Source: Candidatus Brocadiia bacterium
Lineage (GTDB): Bacteria > Planctomycetota > PUPC01 > DSUN01
Direction: 5' to 3'
NCBI GenBank assembly: GCA_016782825.1
Contig: JADHXT010000031.1
Coordinates: 1 to 15,637, forward strand
Length of the DNA stretch: 15,637 nucleotides
Shown here piece by piece: positions 6,797-14,400 of the stretch. The notes beneath the pieces were generated by a model, which saw only the letters and a list, made by a program, of their open reading frames with translations, had not been told where the DNA came from and ran no database searches. Numbering within the stretch: the first letter of the stretch is position 1; each line of letters starts with the position of its first letter. The translations under genes and the position numbers were made by a program.

Positions 6797-6856
6797 GAGC
6801 GCGAGGGCGGCGTCGGCTACGCCAAGTGCTGCCAGTGGCTCAAGGCGGGTCTGTGA
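6797..6856 (+). pseudogene. Duplicated 3' fragment of the isomerase gene
   Basis: This 60-bp stretch encodes the same ending as the isomerase (EREGGVGYAKCCQWLK then AGL and stop, against ANL in the intact gene). It has no start codon or upstream part. It begins four bases after the DUF4926 stop. Identity at silent positions is near complete, so the duplication is recent. The sequence after it also resembles the leader of the DUF4926 gene (GTGAA-C-CCG, then CTGGGAGG before the next ATG), so the duplicated unit probably included the leader and ribosome-binding site. Confidence 0.9.
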
Positions 6857-6911
6857 ACGGCCCACGGATGGTCGAGTTCGGCCCGTGAACCCGTAGTCCT
6901 GGGAGGTTGCC

Positions 6912-7730
6912 ATGTCGGTCAGTTTCGACTGCCCCAGTTGCGGCAAGACGATTCGCGCACCTGATGACAGGGCAGGTCTGCGTGGCAAGTGCCCCGTGTG
7001 CCGCGCAATAGTCGATGTCCCCCACGCTCAAGGTTCAGCAGAGTCCCATGGCACCCTGGCCAGTTCCGTTCAGAGAGCGCCAGAGACCCCAAGGCACAGC
7101 AGATCACCCGAAATGGTTGAGACGCTCTGCACGAAATGCGGGGGGGGGGTGTTCCAGATACCGAAGGCTGAGCGAAGGGTACGCGCGACTTGCCCTCACT
7201 GTGGGGCCAGCCGCAAGCCACGGAAGGCAACAAAGAAGCAGAGGGACTATCTTCTGGGTCTTGGGTTTGACATCGACGAGGATGTGCTGTTTCACGAGGC
7301 CTCAACGCTGCTGACCGGAGTCGATGAGGTCAAGTTCTTCTTCTACGGGGTTTTCAGGGATTTGGTGGGGTGCACGTGCAGCAATGCCGGCCTCACGGGA
7401 CAGGACACGGCTCCGGCAATTGGTCGCATACTACGCAGCCAGAAGTTCAGCAGGCATATCATTGCAGTTGAAGAACGGCGCTATGATGAAGCCTGTGCGA
7501 AATCTGATGCAGCACGAGAGGCGTATGAGATGGGGCGTGACGGGTTGGGGCGTTTCACCGGGAGGGGAGGCCCCCAACCGGGGAAGTTCAAAGACTACTT
7601 GCCCGGCCGCAAGAGGGATTGGGCCTATGATTCCGTCGTAGCGATGGTTCGGGCCGAGTGGCCTCATCTTGTCAGAGATGATGTGTTCAGCCGAATGGCT
7701 CGATGGTGGCGTGGTCTGTCTGGCGGGTAG
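6912..7730 (+). CDS. Double zinc-ribbon protein of unknown function
   Basis: This 272-residue protein has two zinc ribbons: C7-x2-C10 with C27-x2-C30 (CPSCGKTIRAP...GKCPVC, a form common at the N-terminus of planctomycete proteins) and C73-x2-C76 with C94-x2-C97 (CTKCGGG...CPHCGAS). A KKQRDYLLGLGFDIDE...EAS segment (108-131) resembles a short helical motif seen in varied phage and bacterial proteins. The rest (140-272), including a C154-x-C156 pair, is not recognised. The protein is probably cytoplasmic. The start is set by GGGAGG at 6901-6906 just before the ATG. Codon use is less GC-rich than in the neighbours, suggesting transfer. A run of ten G lies in codons 76-80. The frame is consistent on both sides of it, as shown by the paired CxxC motifs. 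Confidence 0.75.
   Translation: MSVSFDCPSCGKTIRAPDDRAGLRGKCPVCRAIVDVPHAQGSAESHGTLASSVQRAPETPRHSRSPEMVETLCTKCGGGVFQIPKAERRVRATCPHCGASRKPRKATKKQRDYLLGLGFDIDEDVLFHEASTLLTGVDEVKFFFYGVFRDLVGCTCSNAGLTGQDTAPAIGRILRSQKFSRHIIAVEERRYDEACAKSDAAREAYEMGRDGLGRFTGRGGPQPGKFKDYLPGRKRDWAYDSVVAMVRAEWPHLVRDDVFSRMARWWRGLSGG
7140..7149 (+). repeat. G10 homopolymer within the zinc-ribbon gene
   Basis: Ten consecutive G bases encode part of Cys76, three glycines and the start of Val80. Loss or gain of one G would truncate the protein inside its second zinc ribbon. The tract could be a slipped-strand switch or a sequencing trouble spot. Confidence 0.9.
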
Positions 7731-7811
7731 GTACGACGCCGTGGATGGCGGTCGGTGGTGTTGCTGTACTTGCGCTCTGGGCCGTCGCGGGTGAGCCATT
7801 CCTGGGGGAAG

Positions 7812-8222
7812 TCAGGCGAGTCTCTGCGCCCAATTCTCGACGGGGAGGTCGGGCACGCGGCGGAACTCGCGGGTGTTGTTGGTAACGAGGGTGGCGCCAA
7901 GTGCGAGGGCGTGGGCGGCGATGAGGGTGTCGAGCGCGCCGATGGGCTTGCCCTTGGACTCCAGCGCGGCGCGGATGCGGCCGTAGGCCGCGGCAGCGCG
8001 GTCGCCGTACGGCAGAATCTCCAGCGGCGCGACGAACTGGGCGAGGGCGAGGCGGTTCTGCGCAGGGCGGGTGCTCTTTTCGACGCCGAACTCCAGCTCA
8101 GACAGCGTGATGGACGAGATGCCTACATCGGTAATGTCGCATTCGCACAGCCGCTGGAGCACCCGCGGCGGCTGCCTCTTGATGATGTAGATGCAGATGT
8201 TGGTGTCCAGCAGGAAGCGCAT
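7812..8222 (-). CDS. vapC: Type II toxin VapC, PIN-domain ribonuclease
   Basis: This 136-residue PIN-domain protein has the full catalytic set of the family: Asp6 in FLLDTNICIYIIK, Glu42 in ITLSELEFGV, Asp98 in PIGALDTLIAAHAL, and the TNNTREF segment (114-120). VapC toxins are Mg-dependent RNases that cut tRNA or rRNA and are held inactive by VapB. The length is typical. The start ATG overlaps the antitoxin stop by one base (TGATG), the usual coupled order with antitoxin first. It converges with the zinc-ribbon gene with an 81-bp gap that shows no clear terminator hairpin. Confidence 0.93.
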   Translation of the reverse strand: MRFLLDTNICIYIIKRQPPRVLQRLCECDITDVGISSITLSELEFGVEKSTRPAQNRLALAQFVAPLEILPYGDRAAAAYGRIRAALESKGKPIGALDTLIAAHALALGATLVTNNTREFRRVPDLPVENWAQRLA

Positions 8223-8449
8223 CAGAGCGATGGCCTCCGCGGCTGCCGGCCCTGGTCGCGCTCAGAGGCGAAATCGTCGGTGAACCTGTCGAGGCTGCTC
8301 ACGAGCGACGCCCACGGGTCCTCCTTGGACAGGAGGATCACCATGCCGTCCACCTTCTTCACGTAGACCTCCGTGGCGTCGAAACGGCAGTCCTTCGGCA
8401 GCCGCACGGCTTGGCTGCCGCCATTGGTGAACACTTTCGCCGTTTGCAT
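8222..8449 (-). CDS. vapB: Antitoxin VapB, AbrB/SpoVT-type
   Basis: This 75-residue antitoxin begins with the swapped-hairpin DNA-binding motif of the AbrB/MazE class (AKVFTNGGSQAVRLPKDCRF, then EVYVKKVDGMVILLSK). A C-terminal tail (DPWASLVSSLDRFTDDF) probably wraps the toxin. It would neutralise VapC and repress its own promoter. An AGGAG site lies 8 nt upstream of the ATG. The promoter and two tandem 12-bp repeats upstream fit autoregulation. Confidence 0.92.
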   Translation of the reverse strand: MQTAKVFTNGGSQAVRLPKDCRFDATEVYVKKVDGMVILLSKEDPWASLVSSLDRFTDDFASERDQGRQPRRPSL

Positions 8450-8460
8450 GGCACTTGCTC

Positions 8461-8484
8461 CTATCGAAGTAGCTATCTAAGTAT
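8461..8484 (-). promoter_or_regulatory. Tandem 12-bp repeats, candidate VapB operator
   Basis: CTATCGAAGTAG (8461-8472) is followed directly by CTATCTAAGTAT (8473-8484), matching at 10 of 12 positions. They cover the -10 box, the predicted transcription start and the edge of the ribosome-binding site, where a repressor would block transcription. Confidence 0.6.
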
Positions 8485-8508
8485 ATATTCTCGGCGTGGC
8501 GGAGTCAA
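8480..8508 (-). promoter_or_regulatory. Sigma-70-type promoter of vapBC
   Basis: On the minus strand TTGACT (8508-8503) is followed after 17 bp by TATACT (8485-8480), close to consensus at both boxes. Transcription would start near 8473, about 24 nt before the vapB ATG. Confidence 0.78.
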
Positions 8509-8524
8509 GCCTGCCCACCCGTAG

Positions 8525-8552
8525 TTGCCCGCCGGCCCAGATCGACTACAAT
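8525..8552 (+). promoter_or_regulatory. Candidate promoter for the DUF3604-like gene
   Basis: TTGCCC (8525-8530), a 16-bp spacer and TACAAT (8547-8552) form a plausible sigma-70-type promoter. It is divergent from and next to the vapBC promoter, and starts transcription near 8559, about 40 nt before the TTG start. Confidence 0.5.
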
Positions 8553-8582
8553 GGCGATGGCCTGCCATTGCCCGACTGATGC

Positions 8583-8590
8583 AAGGAGGT
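8583..8590 (+). promoter_or_regulatory. Near-perfect Shine-Dalgarno deciding a TTG start
   Basis: AAGGAGGT lies 7 nt before TTG at 8598 and complements the 16S rRNA tail almost fully. It supports TTG as the start; no ATG or GTG is as well placed. Confidence 0.75.
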
Positions 8591-8597
8591 CCCTGCC

Positions 8598-10193
8598 TTG
8601 GCACGGCACGCGAACGCACGCTACCCCATCTTCTGGGGCGAGGCGCACGACAACACGTATCAGTATGCCGAGATGCCGGCGCCCTTCGATGAGGTGGCGC
8701 GGCGCGCGCGGTCGCACCTGGATTTCTATGCGGCGGCCTACTACACGGCGTTCTCCGAGGCGTTCCAGGCGGGCGGCCACCTAGCGGAGAGCGACAAGCC
8801 CCACCGCATCATCCTCGAGGGCTGGAAGCCGCCCGAGCGCATCGACCGCGAGTGGGCCGAGGTGCAGGGCGTCACCCGCGCGGCCAACGAGCCCGGCCGC
8901 TTCGTCACCTTCCCCGGCTACGAGTGGCAGGGCGACGGCTCGAGCGGCGACCACAACGTGTTCGCCCGCGCCGAGGGCCTGCCGATCTTCCGCGTGGACA
9001 CGCTGGCCGAGCTGTACGATTGTCTGCACTACCACGACGCCATTGCCATCCCCCACCACACCGCGTACCGTGTGGGCGTGCGGGGTCATGACTGGTCGGT
9101 GCACGACGAGGCGCTGAGCCCCTTCGCCGAGATCTTCTCGGTGCACGGCGGCTCGGAGACCGACGAGGAGTGGCTCGGCCTGCGCGGCAACCCGCACATG
9201 GGGCCGGGCTTCGCCGGCGGCACGTGGCAGGACGCGCTCGACCGCGGCCTACACGTCGGCTGCATCGCCTCGACCGACAACTGGGGCGACATGCCCGGCC
9301 ACCACGGCCGCGGTCGCATGGCTGTCCTCGCGCCGGAACTCACCCGCGACGCGCTGTGGGAGGCCTTTTATGCGCGGCGGGTCTACGGCGTGACGGGCGA
9401 CCGCATCGAAGTGGACTTCCGTCTGAACGACGCCATAATGGGGGAAGTCATTGCTGCCGCCGGCCCGCGCCGCATCGTCTGCCGCGTGCGGGGCAGCGAC
9501 GCCATCGACCGCATCGAGCTGCTGCGAAACGGGCGCGTCATCGCCACGCACTGCCACCAGGGCACGTGGGAGCTGCCGCGGCCGGAGCAGCGGAGCCGCT
9601 TCAAGGTGCGCATCGAGGTGGGCTGGGGACCGCGCACGAATGAGCTGCCCGCGATGGTGCGCGACTGGCACGGCACCCTCGCCGTGGCCGGCGGCCGCAT
9701 CGTGGGCTCCGAGCCGTGCTGGATCTCGCCGCAGCCCGGCGTCCCTGTCCTCGATGGCTGGCGGGCCACCTTCCAGCTCCGCAGCAGCACGCGGCACGTG
9801 GGCGAGCCGCACCAGAACGCCAACGTCTTCGAGATCGAGGCCGCCCCATCGGCCGCGATGCGCCTGGAACTGAACGGCCTCGTGGCCGAAGGCCCTGTGG
9901 TCGACTTCGCCCGCGGCAGCCGCGAGCTGTGGTACCGCGACGAGTGCGTGCAGATGCTCCACGAGTGGGCCGGCATCGCGCCCGAGAGCCCCGAGCGGCA
10001 GGACATCTATCACCACGTGGCGTTCAAGGCCAAGATCCACCGTGCCATCCCCGAGAGCGGCTACACGGCCACCCTCGAATTCGTGGACGACGAGCCGCTC
10101 GCCGCCGAGACCCACTACCGCGTGCGCGTCGAGCAGCGCAACGGCCAGCGCGCCTGGAGCAGCCCTATCTGGGTGCGGTCGACGCCCGACTGA
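8598..10193 (+). CDS. DUF3604/PHP-like metallohydrolase
   Basis: This 531-residue protein starts at TTG behind AAGGAGGT. The N-terminal half resembles DUF3604, a PHP-type metallohydrolase fold. Metal-ligand motifs seen are FWGEAHDNT (12-20, His17), FPGYEWQG (105-112), GDHNVFAR (117-124), IPHHTAY (151-157), IFSVHGGSE (179-187) and GCIASTDNWGDMPGHHGRG (221-239). The C-terminal part (about 280-531) is beta-rich with Ig-like character (IELLRNGRVI near 310, LEFVDDEPLAAETHYRVRV near the end). No signal peptide is seen, although many relatives are exported. The canonical GDLHxHT opening is changed to GEAHDNT, so metal binding may differ. The substrate is unknown; phosphoester or sugar-related hydrolysis is inferred from the fold. 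The sialidase-like gene follows after 47 nt and is probably cotranscribed. Confidence 0.8.
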   Translation: MARHANARYPIFWGEAHDNTYQYAEMPAPFDEVARRARSHLDFYAAAYYTAFSEAFQAGGHLAESDKPHRIILEGWKPPERIDREWAEVQGVTRAANEPGRFVTFPGYEWQGDGSSGDHNVFARAEGLPIFRVDTLAELYDCLHYHDAIAIPHHTAYRVGVRGHDWSVHDEALSPFAEIFSVHGGSETDEEWLGLRGNPHMGPGFAGGTWQDALDRGLHVGCIASTDNWGDMPGHHGRGRMAVLAPELTRDALWEAFYARRVYGVTGDRIEVDFRLNDAIMGEVIAAAGPRRIVCRVRGSDAIDRIELLRNGRVIATHCHQGTWELPRPEQRSRFKVRIEVGWGPRTNELPAMVRDWHGTLAVAGGRIVGSEPCWISPQPGVPVLDGWRATFQLRSSTRHVGEPHQNANVFEIEAAPSAAMRLELNGLVAEGPVVDFARGSRELWYRDECVQMLHEWAGIAPESPERQDIYHHVAFKAKIHRAIPESGYTATLEFVDDEPLAAETHYRVRVEQRNGQRAWSSPIWVRSTPD

Positions 10194-10240
10194 CCGATGC
10201 GCAAGACACCGTGCCCACACGGCACGAGGAAGGAGACGCG

Positions 10241-11332
10241 ATGCACTGGCACACGCACGGACTGGCGGCGGGCCTGCTGTGGCTGTTCGCGGTCGGGGCG
10301 CTCGGCGGCGCGCTTTTCGAGGACGTGCACCCCATCAAGTGGCCCACGGGCACCCACGGCTACCGCGGGAACATGGGCGACTTCCTCGTCCGCAAGGACG
10401 GCTCGATCTGGATGTCGTTCACGAAAGACCACAGCATCGTGGCCATCGAGACGAAGGACAAAGGCAAGACGTGGGGCGAGCAGTTCACCCTCGTGCCCGC
10501 GCCCAAGCCGCCTGCCAAGGGGCGCTACGCCCACCCCAGCTTCCTGCGGCTGGCCAACGGCGAGGTGCTCCTCGCCTACATCTACAGCACCCATCCCGCC
10601 ACGCCCTACTACGCCCACAACTACGTCCGCCGCTCCGCCGACGACGGCAGGACGTGGACCGAGCAGTTCGTCCTCACGCCCCACCCGGGCTACGTACTGA
10701 TCCACAACGACCGGCTCTTCGCGATGAAGAGCGGCCGCCTGATCGCCATGGCCGAGGTGAAGGCCCACTTCCCCAGCAGCCGCGACCACAACGGCTACGC
10801 CGGCTTGGCCTTCACCTCCGACGACCAGGGCCACAGTTGGTGGCCGAGCCGCAACGTGGTGGACATGATGCCCATCGAGGTGCAGGAGGCCGGCGGCGTG
10901 GAGCTGAAGGACGGCCGACTGCTGATGTTCGCCCGCACCTACAGCGGCCACCCCGTGCGCGCCTGGTCGAGCGACGGCGGCGAGACCTGGACGAAGGGCG
11001 AGGAGATCAAGGAACTTCCCATGCCCTACGCCGGGCTGCCCACGGTGAAGCGCATCCCGTCCACGGGCGACCTGCTGTTCCTCTGGATCAGCGAGAGGTC
11101 CGCGCGGAAGGACAACCCGAAGGTCCGCTACCGCTGCGCGCTCGCCGCGGCCATCTCGAGGGACGAGGGCAAGACCTTCGGGCCGCTGCGCCACATCGCC
11201 CGCGACCCCGACGACGACTTCGGCTACCAGTGCGTCGAGTTCCTCGGCGACGGCTTGGTGCTGGTGGGCTACCACGCGCGCGACGGGCTGCACGTGGCCC
11301 GCATCGGCGTCGAGTGGTTCTACGGGAAGTAG
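10241..11332 (+). CDS. Sialidase-like (BNR/Asp-box) exported beta-propeller protein
   Basis: This 363-residue protein has a hydrophobic N-terminus (about 8-24) that looks like a signal peptide or anchor. Five Asp boxes (SxDxGxTW-type) are visible: TKDKGKTW (71-78), SADDGRTW (132-139), SDDQGHSW (193-200), SSDGGETW (243-250) and SRDEGKTF (306-313). This is the pattern of a six-bladed sialidase propeller. GRYAHPSFLRL and AGLPTVKRIPSTGDLLFLW are typical of exo-alpha-sialidase-like proteins of polysaccharide-degrading bacteria. The arginine triad of true sialidases cannot be confirmed by reading, so another glycan may be the substrate. The start is the ATG behind GAGGAAGGAG; the frame is open further upstream only as a shadow of the previous gene. 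Confidence 0.85.
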   Translation: MHWHTHGLAAGLLWLFAVGALGGALFEDVHPIKWPTGTHGYRGNMGDFLVRKDGSIWMSFTKDHSIVAIETKDKGKTWGEQFTLVPAPKPPAKGRYAHPSFLRLANGEVLLAYIYSTHPATPYYAHNYVRRSADDGRTWTEQFVLTPHPGYVLIHNDRLFAMKSGRLIAMAEVKAHFPSSRDHNGYAGLAFTSDDQGHSWWPSRNVVDMMPIEVQEAGGVELKDGRLLMFARTYSGHPVRAWSSDGGETWTKGEEIKELPMPYAGLPTVKRIPSTGDLLFLWISERSARKDNPKVRYRCALAAAISRDEGKTFGPLRHIARDPDDDFGYQCVEFLGDGLVLVGYHARDGLHVARIGVEWFYGK

Positions 11333-11371
11333 CCTACTGCCTGCTGGAACAGCGTTTCCCGCGAACCTAGC

Positions 11372-11384
11372 CGCATGGCATGCG
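11372..11384. repeat. 13-bp palindrome upstream of the alpha-2-macroglobulin gene
   Basis: CGCATG-G-CATGCG lies midway between the sialidase-like stop and the next start. It could be a regulator site or a weak hairpin. There is no T-tract and no clear promoter beside it. Confidence 0.4.
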
Positions 11385-11453
11385 TCTAACGAGGCGTGGC
11401 GGTGCGTCATGCATGTATCCACCCATCCGACGACGAACCCGAGGAGACCCGCG

Positions 11454-14400
11454 ATGAGGCGAAAGACTCTGGCGTTGTGTGTGGCCATGGCCGTGTGTGC
11501 CGGCGTGGTGGCGACGGCCGTGGGCGTCTTCGCCGCCGATCCCGACCCCAAAGCCCTGCTCGCGGGGGCCGACAAGCTCTTCGAGCAGAAAAACTACAAG
11601 GAAGCCGCCGACCGCTACGCCTCGCTGCTGAAAGCCGCCCCCAAGCACGAGAAATGGCACCATGCCAGCAAGCAGATCATCGTGTGCAAGCTGCGGCTCA
11701 GCCTGTTCGACGACGCCCTCGCCGCCTCGGAAGAATACATAAAGCGTTGCAAGGACACGCCTTACGAAGCCCGCGCCGAGCGCCTCGCGGGCAACCTCTA
11801 CATGCTGATCCCCCACTGGGGTACGCGGGCCGGCGGCAAGTTTCACCGCGCCCAGCACAAGCAGGGCATCCGCGTGCGCTCCTACACCCACGATAAGCGC
11901 TTGGCAGTGCAGCACATGGAGCGAGCGCGAGACCTCTACGCGAAGTGGGACGGCAACCACGACAAGGACCTCCTGACTCCCGACGAGCGCAAGGGCTGGC
12001 ACAACGAGCGTATCGAGTGCCTCTTCGACCTCGGCAGCCTCTGCTCCCGCTTCGGCATCTACGAAAACCAATGGCACTTCTGGTATGCCTTCTGGGGCGA
12101 ACGCGACGACTTCCTGGCCGAGACCGCCGGCGAAAACGACTTCGACGAATACAGCAGCCAATGGCAGCTCCGCCGCAAGCGGCCCATCGGCCTGCGGGTC
12201 GGCGCCGACGGCCAGCCCATCTTCCCCGTCGCGCCCAAGGCCTACGCCCCCACACTCGCCGACGACCAGAAGATCCTCTACCTCCTTGCCGAAGCCCGTC
12301 AGCTCGACACCACGAAGGAGCGCACCTACACCGGCCTGAGCTACTATCGCCAGGCCATGCTCGCCCGCGCCCGCTTCGGCACGGACCGCCTGAACAACTA
12401 TGCCGGCATGTACTGGTGGGGCGGCAAGTATCCCCTCAAGGACGACCTCGGGAAGTTCAACCCGTGGGAGATGAAGGACGCCGAGGCCCTGGTGCTCGTC
12501 GGTGGCCGCATCCGCACGGTGGAGCTGCCCAAGCAGTGGGACGTGCTGGGCCTGCTGCGCGTGGTGGTGGGCGACTACAAGGACTGCGGCATCGCCGACG
12601 AGGCACAGTATGCCGTCGGCCTCTACCACCAGAGCCGCCAGCAGTACCTCACCGCACTCGCCCAGTACGATCGGCTCAAGCAGGTCTTCCCGAAGAGCGA
12701 TCAACTGGGCAACGCCGAATCGCAGATCCAGCGCATCAAGGCGCCGCAGGCGCGCATCAGCCAGGCCGGCGTGCAGCTTCCCGGCGAGCCGGCCAGGCTC
12801 CAGCTCAGCTACCGCAACACCAGCCGCGTGTGGTTCGTGGCCCGCCGCATCGACCACGAGGGATTCCTCAAGCGGCTGCGCGCCGAGAAGTGCGACCTCT
12901 ACAAGGGCATGCGCACCTGGTACATGCTCCGCAACTGGCATGGCTACTTCGTCCAAGGCTACCACCCGAGCAACTGGCAACAGAAGATGGCCGCCGAGTT
13001 TGTGGGCAAAGAGGTGGCCCGTTGGGCCGACGACGTGAAGGACGACGGCACCCACCGCTACGCCCAGGCCACCCTCCAGACGCCGCTCGGTCAGCGGGGC
13101 GCCTATCTCATCTACGCCTACCTGGCTGAGCCGCCGGCCGACCACGCCCAGAAGACCGGCACCGATACGCTCAACCTCGGCAACAGCCGCGCCGTCTTCC
13201 CCCTCACCGACCTCGCCATCGTGGAGAAGAGGACCAAGCAGGGCAACCTTTACTTCATCGCCGACGCCCGCACCGGCGCCCCCGTGCCCAAGGCCAGCGT
13301 GCAGGTGCTCCGCCACTGGAGCCGATACGATTCCAAGAAGCGCAAGAGCCTGCACTACAAGACAATTCACGACCTCACCACCAACGACCAGGGCATCGCC
13401 GTCCTGCCGTGGCAGGACCCCCGCGGCAGCTTGCACGTGATGGTGAAGGCCGGCGAGCGCCTGGCCTGGAGCGGCATGAGCTACTGGGGCCACTACTCGC
13501 CCTCGCGCATGCGCGACGGCCGCTTCGCCTACGTCATCACCGACCGGCCCGTCTACCGCCCCGGCCAAACGGTGCGCTTCAAGGTCTGGTGGCGCCAGAT
13601 GAACAACGGCATCCTCACCAACCTGCCCGGCCAGAGCCTCACCGTCACGGCCTACGACCGCAAGGGCAACAAGGTGCACAGCGTGGCGAAGAACACCGAT
13701 CAGTTTGGCGCCATCGATGGCGACTTCACCCTCGGCGACGAGCCGCCGCTGGGCGTCTACCGAATTCAGGTGCACGGCACCAACTACGCCGGCGGCGCCA
13801 ACTTCCGCGTGGAGGAATACAAGAAGCCCGAGTTCGAAGTGGCCGTCGAGCCGGGCACCACCCACACCAAGCTCGGCGACAAGGTGACCGCCCAAATCAA
13901 GGCCACCTACTACTTCGGCGGCCCGGTCACCGACGCGAGCGTCAAGTACAAGGTCTTCCGCGAAGAGTACTCCCACGCCTACTACTTCCGCGGCGAGTGG
14001 GACTGGCTCTACGGCGCCGGCTATGGCTGGGTGTGGTACGACTACCCGTGGTTCCCTTGGTGGGGGCGGGTGGTCCGGTGCTGCTGGGTGCCGCCACATT
14101 GGTGGTGGGGCAGCTACGGCATCGCGCCGCCCAACCCCGTCCGCGAGCTGGTGAAGCAGGGCGAAGGCCCCATCGGCGCCGACGGCACGCTGAAGGTGGA
14201 GGTCGACACGGCCGCGGCGAAGCGCGACCACCCCGACCGCGACCACCGCTACATCGTGCAGGCCGAGGTGCGCGACTCCAGCCGCCGCGTGATCACCGGC
14301 GAGGGCGCCATCAAGGTCACCCGCCAGGCCTACTACGCCTTCATCCAGCCCGACCGCGGCTACTATCGCCCCGGCGAGGAGATGGTCGTCCGCGTGCGCT

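Noticed and set aside
7731..7811. A bidirectional terminator between the zinc-ribbon gene and vapC
   Set aside because: No stem with a T-tract could be found by eye in the 81 bp.
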